A stretch of 16,883 bases of DNA from assembly GCA_023437365.1 (NCBI GenBank), contig JAEZGK010000017.1:1-16883 (forward strand). The letters are read 5' to 3'. Both the position numbers and the translations under genes were made by a program. Shown one piece after another: positions 1 to 6,502 of this stretch (position 1 is the stretch's first letter; every line of letters begins with the position of its first letter). The DNA comes from Bacillota bacterium (GTDB taxonomy: Bacteria > Bacillota > Clostridia > Lachnospirales > Lachnospiraceae). The notes under the pieces are model-generated. The model searched no databases. It saw only the letters and a list, made by a program, of their open reading frames with translations, and was not told the DNA's origin.

Positions 1-310
1 TGACTTTCGCAAGGGCGTTTACCAGTTCATCACCTCGTATCATGCTGGAAAGACTGGAAAGTCCCATCAAGATAGAGGAAAGGTCGGCAGTCGAAAAAAC
101 CTTTCTATCAATCTTGTATTCCTGTAAGATTTCAAAGCCGCCGCCCACTCCCGATGCCCCGCGAACAGGAATTCCCGCCATGTTGATTGTATCTATATCG
201 CGGTAAATTGTGCGGGGTGAAACTTCAAACATATCTGCTAACTCCTGTGCTCCTATACGCTTTTTATCAAGGAGTATCATAATAATGCTAACAAGCCTGT
301 CAACCTTCAT
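1..310 (-). CDS. WYL/YafY-type HTH transcriptional regulator, N-terminal part (runs off left edge)
   Basis: Reading from the ATG whose complement is at 308-310, about 103 residues are visible before the window ends. They begin MKVDRLVSIIMILLDKKRIG and contain ELADMFEVSPRTIYRDIDTI, the winged-helix HTH_11 motif of YafY-like regulators, followed by the typical GIPVRGASGVGGGFEIL wing. Family members carry a C-terminal WYL ligand-binding domain, which lies outside the window here. They are DNA-binding repressors or activators in the cytoplasm, often autoregulated and controlling a divergent neighbour. Here the neighbour is an isochorismatase-family gene on the plus strand. A consensus promoter and a palindrome lie directly upstream. 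The family call is strong, but the ligand is unknown. Confidence 0.88.
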   Translation of the reverse strand, partial: MKVDRLVSIIMILLDKKRIGAQELADMFEVSPRTIYRDIDTINMAGIPVRGASGVGGGFEILQEYKIDRKVFSTADLSSILMGLSSLSSMIRGDELVNALAKV

Positions 311-342
311 CTGATAGCCACCTTCCAAAATTTCTTGTTATC

Positions 343-371
343 ATTATAGATTGTTGCCATACTGATGTCAA
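343..371 (-). promoter_or_regulatory. Consensus promoter of the WYL-type regulator gene
   Basis: On the minus strand the -35 box TTGACA (complement of 366-371) and the -10 box TATAAT (complement of 343-348) are both perfect and separated by 17 nt. The -35 box lies inside the 351-374 palindrome, so occupancy of that palindrome should block transcription. Confidence 0.8.
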
Positions 372-374
372 CAA
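351..374. promoter_or_regulatory. Candidate operator palindrome between divergent genes
   Basis: The arms TTGTTGCCAT and ATGTCAACAA surround a central ACTG; 9 of 10 arm positions are complementary. It covers the -35 box of the regulator and lies just upstream of the plus-strand -10 box at 383-388. By position it is the likely autoregulatory site of the WYL-type protein, but this is inference. Confidence 0.6.
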
Positions 375-382
375 TTGCAGGT

Positions 383-388
383 TATAAT
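383..388 (+). promoter_or_regulatory. -10 box (TATAAT) for the isochorismatase-family gene
   Basis: A perfect TATAAT lies 42 nt upstream of the start codon at 430. The -35 position at 360-365 (TACTGA) matches the consensus poorly, so the promoter may be weak or need activation. An AGGAGG ribosome binding site is at 417-422, 7 nt before the ATG. Confidence 0.5.
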
Positions 389-429
389 GTAAGAGAAACA
401 TCTCAATCTACCTATCAGGAGGAAACGCT

Positions 430-936
430 ATGCAGAACAAAGCCTTAGTAATAATCGATATTCAAAATGACATAACAAAGAATTACAAGGATATTATTGG
501 CAATATTAATAAAGCTATTGATTGGGCAGTCAATCAAAATATTCATGTTGTTTATATAAGGCATGAAAACCTATCACCCGGTACAAGGACCTTTAAATCC
601 AATACATATGGGGCTGAATTAGCTTCAGACTTGAAATTAGTATCGGAAAACGTATTTACAAAATACAAAGGAAACGCATTGAGCTGTGAAGAATTTACAG
701 ACTTTATTAGCAAAAATGAAATACTTGAGTTCTATATAGCAGGGGCAGATGCTGTTGCTTGTGTTAAATCAACCTGTTACAACTTACGCAAAGCAAATTA
801 TGGAGTTCATGTCCTATCGGATTGTATTACCAGTTATGATAAAAGGAAAATTGACGAAATGCTATGTTATTATAAAAGTAAGGGTTGCAAAATAATTTGC
901 TTAAATGATCTTGTACGAGACTATTGTGCTCTGTAA
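430..936 (+). CDS. Isochorismatase-family cysteine hydrolase
   Basis: A 168-residue cytoplasmic enzyme of the isochorismatase/nicotinamidase-like alpha/beta hydrolase family. The catalytic triad can be placed: Asp10 in LVIIDIQND, a lysine around 78 in FTKYKGNAL, and Cys111 in AGADAVACVKSTCYNL, where the residues before the Cys form the usual cis-peptide turn. Length is normal to slightly short for the family, which covers isochorismatases, nicotinamidases and amidohydrolases; the substrate cannot be told from sequence. The start is supported by AGGAGG 7 nt upstream. It is divergent from a WYL-type regulator with a shared palindrome, so it is probably the regulator's target. A terminator-like hairpin follows. 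Confidence 0.9.
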   Translation: MQNKALVIIDIQNDITKNYKDIIGNINKAIDWAVNQNIHVVYIRHENLSPGTRTFKSNTYGAELASDLKLVSENVFTKYKGNALSCEEFTDFISKNEILEFYIAGADAVACVKSTCYNLRKANYGVHVLSDCITSYDKRKIDEMLCYYKSKGCKIICLNDLVRDYCAL

Positions 937-989
937 TGGAGCTTTAAGAATAGAAGAGCGGAAGCGTAGCGAGAAGCTTAAGATATACA

Positions 990-1039
990 TCAGGCTGGCA
1001 AATGATCACAAATGAAACGAGAAATCTTTGCCAACCTGA
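990..1039. terminator. Inverted repeat between convergent genes, possible bidirectional terminator
   Basis: The arm TCAGGCTGGCAAA (990-1002) pairs with TTTGCCAACCTGA (1027-1039), with one mismatch (G-U wobble in the minus-strand RNA) and a loop of 24 nt. It sits between the ends of two convergent genes. There is no strong U-tract on either side, so termination efficiency is uncertain. Confidence 0.45.
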
Positions 1040-1051
1040 CTTTGATTGAAA

Positions 1052-2143
1052 TTATAATTGCTTGCGTGCTTTTACTTTATTTGATGATTTGCCCAATATT
1101 AAAAAACGAATTATAGGAACCCGACTGATAATTTCATAGAATAAGATCACGCAAGGCACGACTGTAATTAATAGAACGATATAATTTACCCATAAAGGCA
1201 AGGACAGATAAGTTGTTATGACATAGGCAAGTACGATCATGAGGGGATAATGAATTACATAGATTCCAAAGCTTCTTTTTGCCATATAATTAGTAAAGGC
1301 TGTCCTCTGATTAAGCCACTTTTTGCCAAAGCCTAATACTGCAAGTATCATAAACCAAGCGTATAAATTAGTAAATGCAGTATTTAGACAAGTGAAGGAG
1401 GAATAGTTATCACCGAAGTAGTAAATGGTATAGGCAACTCCACCTATGACAGCTGTAATCATAAACGGTAAATAGTATTTCTTTAACAGCTCTTGTACCG
1501 AATCATGGGAGAAGACGTAATAACCCAGTAAGAATAGGAATATATAAAAACCGTTACGATATACCAAGATAACAGGGGTATTTAAAATTTGAGCACTTCC
1601 CCATACCGGAAAGAATAATAGAAGTAGCACGAGTAAATTGGTTTTTTCACCTAATTTCAGCAGCTTACCTTTTTTATCTGCGAATCTGATCAGCATAAGC
1701 ACTAAGGTTGCCAGTAGTAATTCATGAACAAACCATAAGGGCCCAATTCCAGACAGACAATAAATCAAATATTTTATAAAGCCGGGAATGGTATCGCCAT
1801 AACCTCCAAACATATCGGTACTCAAGGAGGTGATATAACCACTCATCCAACCCAAAAGAAAGATCCCTGCAATGGAAGGAACCAGGAGACTTTTCACTCG
1901 CTCTCGAAGAAACAATTTACTTGCTTTGTGTTCCAATGCATACCTTGTACTTATTCCACTAATTACAAACAATAAGGCCATAAACCAGGGATAAACAAAA
2001 TATAACAGAACATCGAACTGAGGAATACCCTGTACGGAGATATTCGTAATAACACCTGCACTGTTAAACACATAAATTACATGATATAGAACTACTAACA
2101 GTACAATACCATAACGCAAATTATCAAGATAATATTTTCTCAT
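1052..2143 (-). CDS. Acyltransferase family 3 (OatA/MdoC-like) integral membrane protein
   Basis: A polytopic protein of 363 residues belonging to the acyltransferase-3 family, which moves acyl (often acetyl) groups onto extracytoplasmic carbohydrates. The N-terminus YYLDNLRYGIVLLVVLYHV carries the conserved His of the family in the first membrane segment, and LRERVKSLLVP, near residue 85, matches the conserved Arg-rich cytoplasmic motif. Roughly ten hydrophobic segments follow. The in-frame ATG at 2149 is too close to the GAGG ribosome binding site; the ATG at 2143 has about 6 nt spacing and is preferred. The AbrB-like regulator gene ends 46 nt upstream on the same strand, so the two are probably co-transcribed. 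The acceptor (peptidoglycan, glycan or other) is unknown. Confidence 0.85.
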   Translation of the reverse strand: MRKYYLDNLRYGIVLLVVLYHVIYVFNSAGVITNISVQGIPQFDVLLYFVYPWFMALLFVISGISTRYALEHKASKLFLRERVKSLLVPSIAGIFLLGWMSGYITSLSTDMFGGYGDTIPGFIKYLIYCLSGIGPLWFVHELLLATLVLMLIRFADKKGKLLKLGEKTNLLVLLLLFFPVWGSAQILNTPVILVYRNGFYIFLFLLGYYVFSHDSVQELLKKYYLPFMITAVIGGVAYTIYYFGDNYSSFTCLNTAFTNLYAWFMILAVLGFGKKWLNQRTAFTNYMAKRSFGIYVIHYPLMIVLAYVITTYLSLPLWVNYIVLLITVVPCVILFYEIISRVPIIRFLILGKSSNKVKARKQL

Positions 2144-2189
2144 ATTCATTCCTCGATTTCTTAAGTATAAGTTGATGCTTTCGCATAAA

Positions 2190-2501
2190 TTATTCCTCTG
2201 CTTTATTGCTATTGCTGCTTTGAGATTTTAGAATTGCATTTGCAAAATTAATGGATTCCTCACTGCTTGACTGTGGATTTATTTCTGCTGCTTTACCGCT
2301 TAAAATAGCATCTGCAATATGTGCAAAAACGCTATACCGATCAATAGCTATTCCTCTCTTCGAATCGGCAAGCAGAAGGAGAGTATCTCCTGGATTTATG
2401 TCAAACATATCCCGGACTTCCTTAGGAATAACGATTTGACCTTTCGGCCCGACTTTTACAGAGCTCATATACCTATTGCTTTCATTTCCTTTTTGTTTCA
2501 A
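2190..2501 (-). CDS. AbrB/MazE/SpoVT-type DNA-binding regulator
   Basis: A 103-residue protein with a swapped-hairpin AbrB domain at about residues 12-55: SSVKVGPKGQIVIPKEVRDM is the diagnostic strand-turn-strand motif, followed by FDINPGDTLLLLADSKRGIAI. The C-terminal 45 residues are polar and low in complexity. Such proteins are dimeric transcriptional regulators or antitoxins; no toxin gene is adjacent, so a regulator is the better reading. The start is a TTG at 2499-2501 with GGAGGTG 5 nt upstream; an ATG eleven codons in is less well placed. The upstream promoter carries a perfect inverted repeat (2569-2590), consistent with autoregulation. The acyltransferase gene follows in the same direction. 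Confidence 0.85.
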   Translation of the reverse strand: MKQKGNESNRYMSSVKVGPKGQIVIPKEVRDMFDINPGDTLLLLADSKRGIAIDRYSVFAHIADAILSGKAAEINPQSSSEESINFANAILKSQSSNSNKAEE

Positions 2502-2568
2502 TCTGGCACCTCCATGACAATATAAGGCATAACAAATCTTAAAGTTATAAATTACTATACTTGCTATG

Positions 2569-2590
2569 CATGTATTACTTGTAATACATG
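2569..2590. promoter_or_regulatory. Perfect inverted repeat over the AbrB-gene promoter, candidate operator
   Basis: The ten-base arms CATGTATTAC and GTAATACATG are perfectly complementary and separated by TT. The repeat overlaps the minus-strand -10/transcription start region, so a bound protein would block RNA polymerase. The regulator immediately downstream is the obvious candidate ligand. Confidence 0.6.
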
Positions 2591-2616
2591 TTATACTGAA
2601 AAAGGGATTTTGTCAA
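2588..2616 (-). promoter_or_regulatory. Promoter of the AbrB-acyltransferase operon
   Basis: A perfect minus-strand TTGACA (complement of 2611-2616) is followed after 17 nt by TAACAT (complement of 2588-2593); a shifted reading gives TATAAC with 15 nt spacing. It lies about 90 nt upstream of the TTG start of the regulator. Confidence 0.55.
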
Positions 2617-2652
2617 TGGATAATAGAAGATCAAGAATGGGAGAGCAATTGA

Positions 2653-3363
2653 TTACGGACTTACAAATAGACTATTTCCCCAATCTAAAAAGCCATGGAA
2701 AATAGTATTCGTAAATATACAATTATACTTTCTATGTAAAAAATTAAAAATAATATGCCAAAAGAACAAAAGGATTAACCAAGTGACATTACTGGATAGA
2801 AAGGAAAGAATAGTTGTACCTGACATCGCCATTTGAAATGGAATGTGCATAAGGCTAAACATAAGTGATACTGTAATAATCGCTATGATTTCATTCTTGA
2901 TTAATCCATATATACGGGTCTGAATGAATCCTCTGAATGCGATTTCCTCTACAAATGCTATTATGATGAAATAATAGAAAGTGTTATTAAGTATTTGGGT
3001 AAGCTGGTTAAGGTGATATCCGGAAGTAATACCAGGTAAAACATTATTTGTAAGAACTATTAATGTGCCGAGAATTACTCCAAAAATAACGGACTGCTTT
3101 ATCTTTCTATAGTTAAAGCCTAAGGTACTTATTTTCTGATTTCTTAACCAAACTATTATAATACATAAAACTGCTAAACTGATATTGCAGATGATTCCTA
3201 AGTAAATCCTCTTTTCTGCATATACTCTTCCCATAATGAAATATGTAATCATAAAAATTATGTAATAAACTACTGCAATTATGCCATCAACTTTAGTGTA
3301 TGTGGCAATATTCTCCTTGTATAAATCATCTGTTTGAAAAAATCTCTTTATTTTTTGCTTCAT
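2653..3363 (-). CDS. CPBP-family intramembrane glutamic endopeptidase (CAAX protease/Abi type)
   Basis: A 236-residue membrane protein with about six to seven hydrophobic segments. All three family motifs are visible: EExxxR at residues 139-144 (VEEIAFRGF), FxxxH at 169-173 (FSLMH) and HxxxD at 223-227 (HGFLD). These place it in the CPBP/Abi group of glutamic intramembrane proteases (ABC2 fold), which includes bacteriocin maturation and self-immunity proteins. The ATG at 3363 has AAGGAG 7 nt upstream. It lies 35 nt downstream of the XRE regulator on the same strand, so it is probably co-transcribed, and it shares a locus with a divergent ABC transporter. A role in resistance to, or processing of, membrane-active peptides is inference. 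Confidence 0.88.
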   Translation of the reverse strand: MKQKIKRFFQTDDLYKENIATYTKVDGIIAVVYYIIFMITYFIMGRVYAEKRIYLGIICNISLAVLCIIIVWLRNQKISTLGFNYRKIKQSVIFGVILGTLIVLTNNVLPGITSGYHLNQLTQILNNTFYYFIIIAFVEEIAFRGFIQTRIYGLIKNEIIAIITVSLMFSLMHIPFQMAMSGTTILSFLSSNVTWLILLFFWHIIFNFLHRKYNCIFTNTIFHGFLDWGNSLFVSP

Positions 3364-3398
3364 AATCTGCTCCTTATTCCTTTACAATAGGGCAACCA

Positions 3399-4190
3399 TT
3401 ATTTACCCTGTGAGGAAAACATCTTTACAATCCACCCCCATGTATTAGGATATTCCCTTAGAATGGCAGATTTGATTTCTTCTGCTGAAACATTATTTTT
3501 GGTTAGGAATTCCACCGTACCCTTCACTGTTGTTTTTCCTATTGCAATATGACCTGAAGCAGCGTCCCCGAATGCGATTCGAATGGCAATCGCATCTGCT
3601 CCAATTGAATAGACACCAATTGCCAGAGCACCAACAGATAGATAGCCAATAGAAATAGAACCCAATGCTAAGATACCAAGTGATATACTGCCCACTGCAA
3701 TTAATCCGGCTGCTATCGCAGCCAACGCAAAGACACCAAGAGCTAACACTCCGATACTTATAATTCCACAAGATAATAACCCTATGGAAATAAGACCGGT
3801 AGAAATCATCCCGATACTGATAATGCCCTTTGCCCTATACATTCCATTTCCTATATTGATATGAACAAGTGGCAAATTTCCTACCATTCTATTACTCTTA
3901 TATTCATAGTGAAATGGTTTCTTTGAATCAATAATCGTATCAATTTTTCTATTTAATTCATCATAATTAGAAGGTTCATAAGCATTTCTTTCTCTACCTA
4001 GCAATTCATCTAAGCTAATATGAAAAACATCACTAATTGACACCAACTTATCCATTTCAGGGGTCGTCTGGTTGGACTCCCATTTTGACACTGTTTGCCG
4101 AGATACACCAACTAAATTACCCAAATCCTCCTGAGATAAACCATTAACTTTTCGTAAACTCATAAGTCTATTTCCAAATTGTTCTTCCAT
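3399..4190 (-). CDS. XRE-family regulator with a C-terminal pentad-repeat (Gly-x-Ile-Ser-Ile) domain
   Basis: A protein of 263 residues. Residues 1-65 are a classic HTH_3 domain (SQEDLGNLVGVSRQTVSKWE) that binds DNA. A polar linker follows to about residue 115. Residues 122-201 are sixteen uninterrupted five-residue repeats of the form G-x-[ILV]-[SA]-[ILV], with Gly replaced by Ala only once (pentad 8). A short alpha-helical tail closes the protein. A strict period of five suggests a four-sided beta-solenoid like pentapeptide-repeat proteins, but hydrophobic enough to touch the membrane. The ATG at 4190 is chosen because GAGGAG sits at the right distance; an ATG at 4247 would add 19 unlikely residues. 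The gene is divergent from the ABC operon and upstream of the CPBP gene. The HTH is certain; the repeat's role is unknown. Confidence 0.85.
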   Translation of the reverse strand: MEEQFGNRLMSLRKVNGLSQEDLGNLVGVSRQTVSKWESNQTTPEMDKLVSISDVFHISLDELLGRERNAYEPSNYDELNRKIDTIIDSKKPFHYEYKSNRMVGNLPLVHINIGNGMYRAKGIISIGMISTGLISIGLLSCGIISIGVLALGVFALAAIAAGLIAVGSISLGILALGSISIGYLSVGALAIGVYSIGADAIAIRIAFGDAASGHIAIGKTTVKGTVEFLTKNNVSAEEIKSAILREYPNTWGWIVKMFSSQGK

Positions 4191-4237
4191 AAATTCTTCT
4201 CCTCTTTTTTCTCTATTGTACCTTCTATATCTAAAAA

Positions 4238-4268
4238 ATTCTACCAATCATAGCTTGAAATGTGTCAA
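4238..4268 (-). promoter_or_regulatory. Possible promoter of the XRE-CPBP operon
   Basis: A minus-strand TTGACA (complement of 4263-4268) is followed after 19 nt by TAGAAT (complement of 4238-4243). The spacing is longer than ideal. The start codon is about 50 nt downstream. Confidence 0.4.
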
Positions 4269-4474
4269 CCAAACTTAACATTACTGATTTTCAAGGTATC
4301 AGGGGCTTATTAATTTCTCATGGATTTAACACAGTAACAACCCTATAGCATGAAATTACAGATTATTGTGAAGCCAACAATTTGGATTATATCATTCTTT
4401 TTTATTCATGCCAACTGTAACGGTGATACAGCACATTTATGGTTTACTCTTTTGCTTTAAAAAATTAAGCTTGA

Positions 4475-4503
4475 TTGACAAGATATTACATATACAGTAT
4501 ATT
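4475..4503 (+). promoter_or_regulatory. Promoter of the ABC transporter operon with embedded palindrome
   Basis: TTGACA (4475-4480) and TATATT (4498-4503) are spaced by 17 nt, about 75 nt upstream of the first permease start. The 13-bp palindrome ATATAC-A-GTATAT at 4490-4502 spans the spacer and most of the -10 box. This is where an XRE-type repressor would be expected to bind. The rest of 4191-4474 shows no gene. Confidence 0.65.
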
Positions 4504-4575
4504 TAAAGTTGGAATAAACAAATAATGGTACACTGTTTCTCCATGTATTATATATCCAGGAAAGGAAGCTTATCT

Positions 4576-5802
4576 ATGTTTTATTTACGAACTGCATTGC
4601 GCAATATCTGGCGCTTCAAAATAAAAAGTACATTAACCATATTGATATGCATCTTTATTATCTCTCTTCTTAATGTATATTGGAGCAACATAGAGAGTAA
4701 CCGGAAGCAGCTAATCGATATGGCTGATACTTTGCCGATTTATTGCAGAATTACTAATCTTGTCGGGTCTAAGGTAGCAGGACTGGATATTCCGGAGGTA
4801 ACAATTAATAATCTGCAATCATCTTCTTATGTGAAAAATCTTGTATATACTGTTCGGCTTATGGCGGGAGAGGGAGAGTTTTTGATAGATGATTGGAAAG
4901 AACATCTGAATATCTCAGTAATGGCGTTAAATTCTATACAAGGAGTGGAAGGAATCAGCAAAGAAAAGATTATTCTGAAGGAAGGGATTAACCTAGATTT
5001 CTTGAAAGCCACTGCAAATTACTGTATTGTGAGTAAGCGATGTATGGAAGAACACCAATGGGAAATCGGAGACACTGTTTCCTTGAATATATTTTATTAT
5101 TTACATAAAAACGAATATGCGTTGAAAATAGAACCTTTAAACCTTGTTTCCTTTGAAATAGTCGGTTCGATGGAGGGCACTGCTTATGATGATAGTGGGT
5201 ATCTTCCTCCTGAAATTTTGCTACCGGTGGAAGCGGTGAGGGAAATATACCGCTCCGTAGAAATTCCATTTTCCGCTGATTCGGCCTTTTTTTATCTGGC
5301 AGATCCATTGCAATTAAATAAATTCAAGGCAGAAATGAAGGAATTCCGCCTATTGCAACAGTCATCCGGTGCAAGAGAGAATGATAAAGGAGAAGCGTTA
5401 TCTGTAAAGGATTCCGTATTTATAACCGCAGCAAATCGCCTGAAACAGGGAATGGACACTCTTTTAGATTTTCTGCCTATGGTACTGTTAATTGTAATAT
5501 TTATTGGATATATTACGAGCTACCTTCTGGTCTACAGCCGGAAGAAAGACTTTTTTATTATGCGGTCACTCGGCTTCCGTTACAGAGAAGTTTTTCTGAT
5601 TTTTTTTATGGAGCAGCTGATCTTGGCATTAAGTGGAGCTCTGATCCAAAGCATCATTTCAATGATTTTTCTAACGCATAGCGTATCCATGCTTTTCGTT
5701 GTGAATTTTGGATTTATTATCTGTTTTATGATGGGTGAAGTAATTGCTGTCTGGAAGCTCGGAAGAGGAAACGTAATGGAAGCTCTTTCGCAGAATGATT
5801 GA
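4576..5802 (+). CDS. ABC transporter permease, FtsX/MacB-like (408 aa)
   Basis: A membrane component of an ABC transporter. TM1 is at about residues 17-37 (STLTILICIFIISLLNVYW), a large extracytoplasmic region runs to about 298, and three more segments lie at about 299-320, 339-366 and 371-392. The stretch SRKKDFFIMRSLGFRYREVF between TM2 and TM3 is the cytoplasmic coupling element of the FtsX domain. The ATG at 4576 is chosen because AGGAAAGGAAG precedes it and the protein then begins FYLRTALRNIWRFKIKSTL, the usual start of the family; an ATG at 4525 would add 17 residues without a good site. The ATPase gene follows after 19 nt. Members act in lipoprotein release, peptide efflux or cell-wall control; the substrate is unknown. 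Confidence 0.85.
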   Translation: MFYLRTALRNIWRFKIKSTLTILICIFIISLLNVYWSNIESNRKQLIDMADTLPIYCRITNLVGSKVAGLDIPEVTINNLQSSSYVKNLVYTVRLMAGEGEFLIDDWKEHLNISVMALNSIQGVEGISKEKIILKEGINLDFLKATANYCIVSKRCMEEHQWEIGDTVSLNIFYYLHKNEYALKIEPLNLVSFEIVGSMEGTAYDDSGYLPPEILLPVEAVREIYRSVEIPFSADSAFFYLADPLQLNKFKAEMKEFRLLQQSSGARENDKGEALSVKDSVFITAANRLKQGMDTLLDFLPMVLLIVIFIGYITSYLLVYSRKKDFFIMRSLGFRYREVFLIFFMEQLILALSGALIQSIISMIFLTHSVSMLFVVNFGFIICFMMGEVIAVWKLGRGNVMEALSQND

Positions 5803-5821
5803 ATTGTAAGGAGGATATGAT

Positions 5822-6502
5822 TTGGAAATGATTCGGGTGGAACAGGTAAGTTATACATATAATACAAAATATCAAAAAATAGAAGCAGTGAAGCAGATTA
5901 GCTGCTCCTTTGAGAAAGGCAAACTGTATGCCATTACCGGGGAATCGGGAAGCGGGAAAAGCACCCTTCTATCCCTCTTGGCAGGTCTGGCTCTTCCGAC
6001 TTCAGGCACAATTTATGTAGAAGGAAAGGATATTAAAACCATAGACCGCGATGTGTATCGGAAAGATCAAGCGTCGGTGGTATACCAGGCCTTTCATCTT
6101 TTTCCCTTGCTCACGGCACTGGAAAATGTTATGTTCCCCATGGAATTAAAGGGCATTAAAAAAACGGAAGCAAGAGAACAGGCAAAAATATACCTGAAGA
6201 AAGTGGGGCTTGCAGATAAAATATGGAGCCAGTTTCCCCAGATGATGAGTGGTGGTGAGCAACAACGGGTGGCAATTGCAAGGGCCATGGCAGCAGGAGG
6301 AAAGATACTGCTAGCAGACGAACCGACAGGAAACTTAGACAGCAAAAATGAAAAGAATATTGTGGAGATATTAAAGAACCTGGCCCATACAGAGAACTAC
6401 CTGGTGATCGTAATTACTCATAATCCGTCGGTCTCTACTGAAGCTGATACTGTTATAAGGCTGAAGGATGGCGAATTGCAAAGGAGTGAGGGAAATGATT
6501 AG
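5822..6502 (+). CDS. ABC transporter ATP-binding protein (LolD/MacB type)
   Basis: A cytoplasmic ATPase of 226 residues. Walker A is GESGSGKST at 40-48, the Q-loop Gln is at 89, the signature MSGGEQQRVAIARA starts at 142, Walker B ILLADEPTGNLD is around 162-173, and the switch His is at 200 (THN). The phrase ADEPTGNLD is typical of the LolD/MacB/BceA subgroup that pairs with FtsX-type permeases, matching both neighbours. The start is a TTG at 5822 because AGGAGG at 5809-5814 lies 7 nt upstream; the ATG at 5828 has poorer spacing. It overlaps the second permease gene by 8 nt, implying translational coupling. Confidence 0.93.
   Translation: MEMIRVEQVSYTYNTKYQKIEAVKQISCSFEKGKLYAITGESGSGKSTLLSLLAGLALPTSGTIYVEGKDIKTIDRDVYRKDQASVVYQAFHLFPLLTALENVMFPMELKGIKKTEAREQAKIYLKKVGLADKIWSQFPQMMSGGEQQRVAIARAMAAGGKILLADEPTGNLDSKNEKNIVEILKNLAHTENYLVIVITHNPSVSTEADTVIRLKDGELQRSEGND

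Noticed and set aside
2190..2501. Antitoxin of a MazEF/VapBC-type system
   Set aside because: The AbrB fold would allow it, but no toxin gene lies beside it; the neighbour is an acyltransferase.
3493..3771. Frame with a Trp/Cys/Ser-rich product inside the XRE gene
   Set aside because: It is an out-of-frame shadow of the pentad-repeat region, whose repetitive codons keep other frames open.
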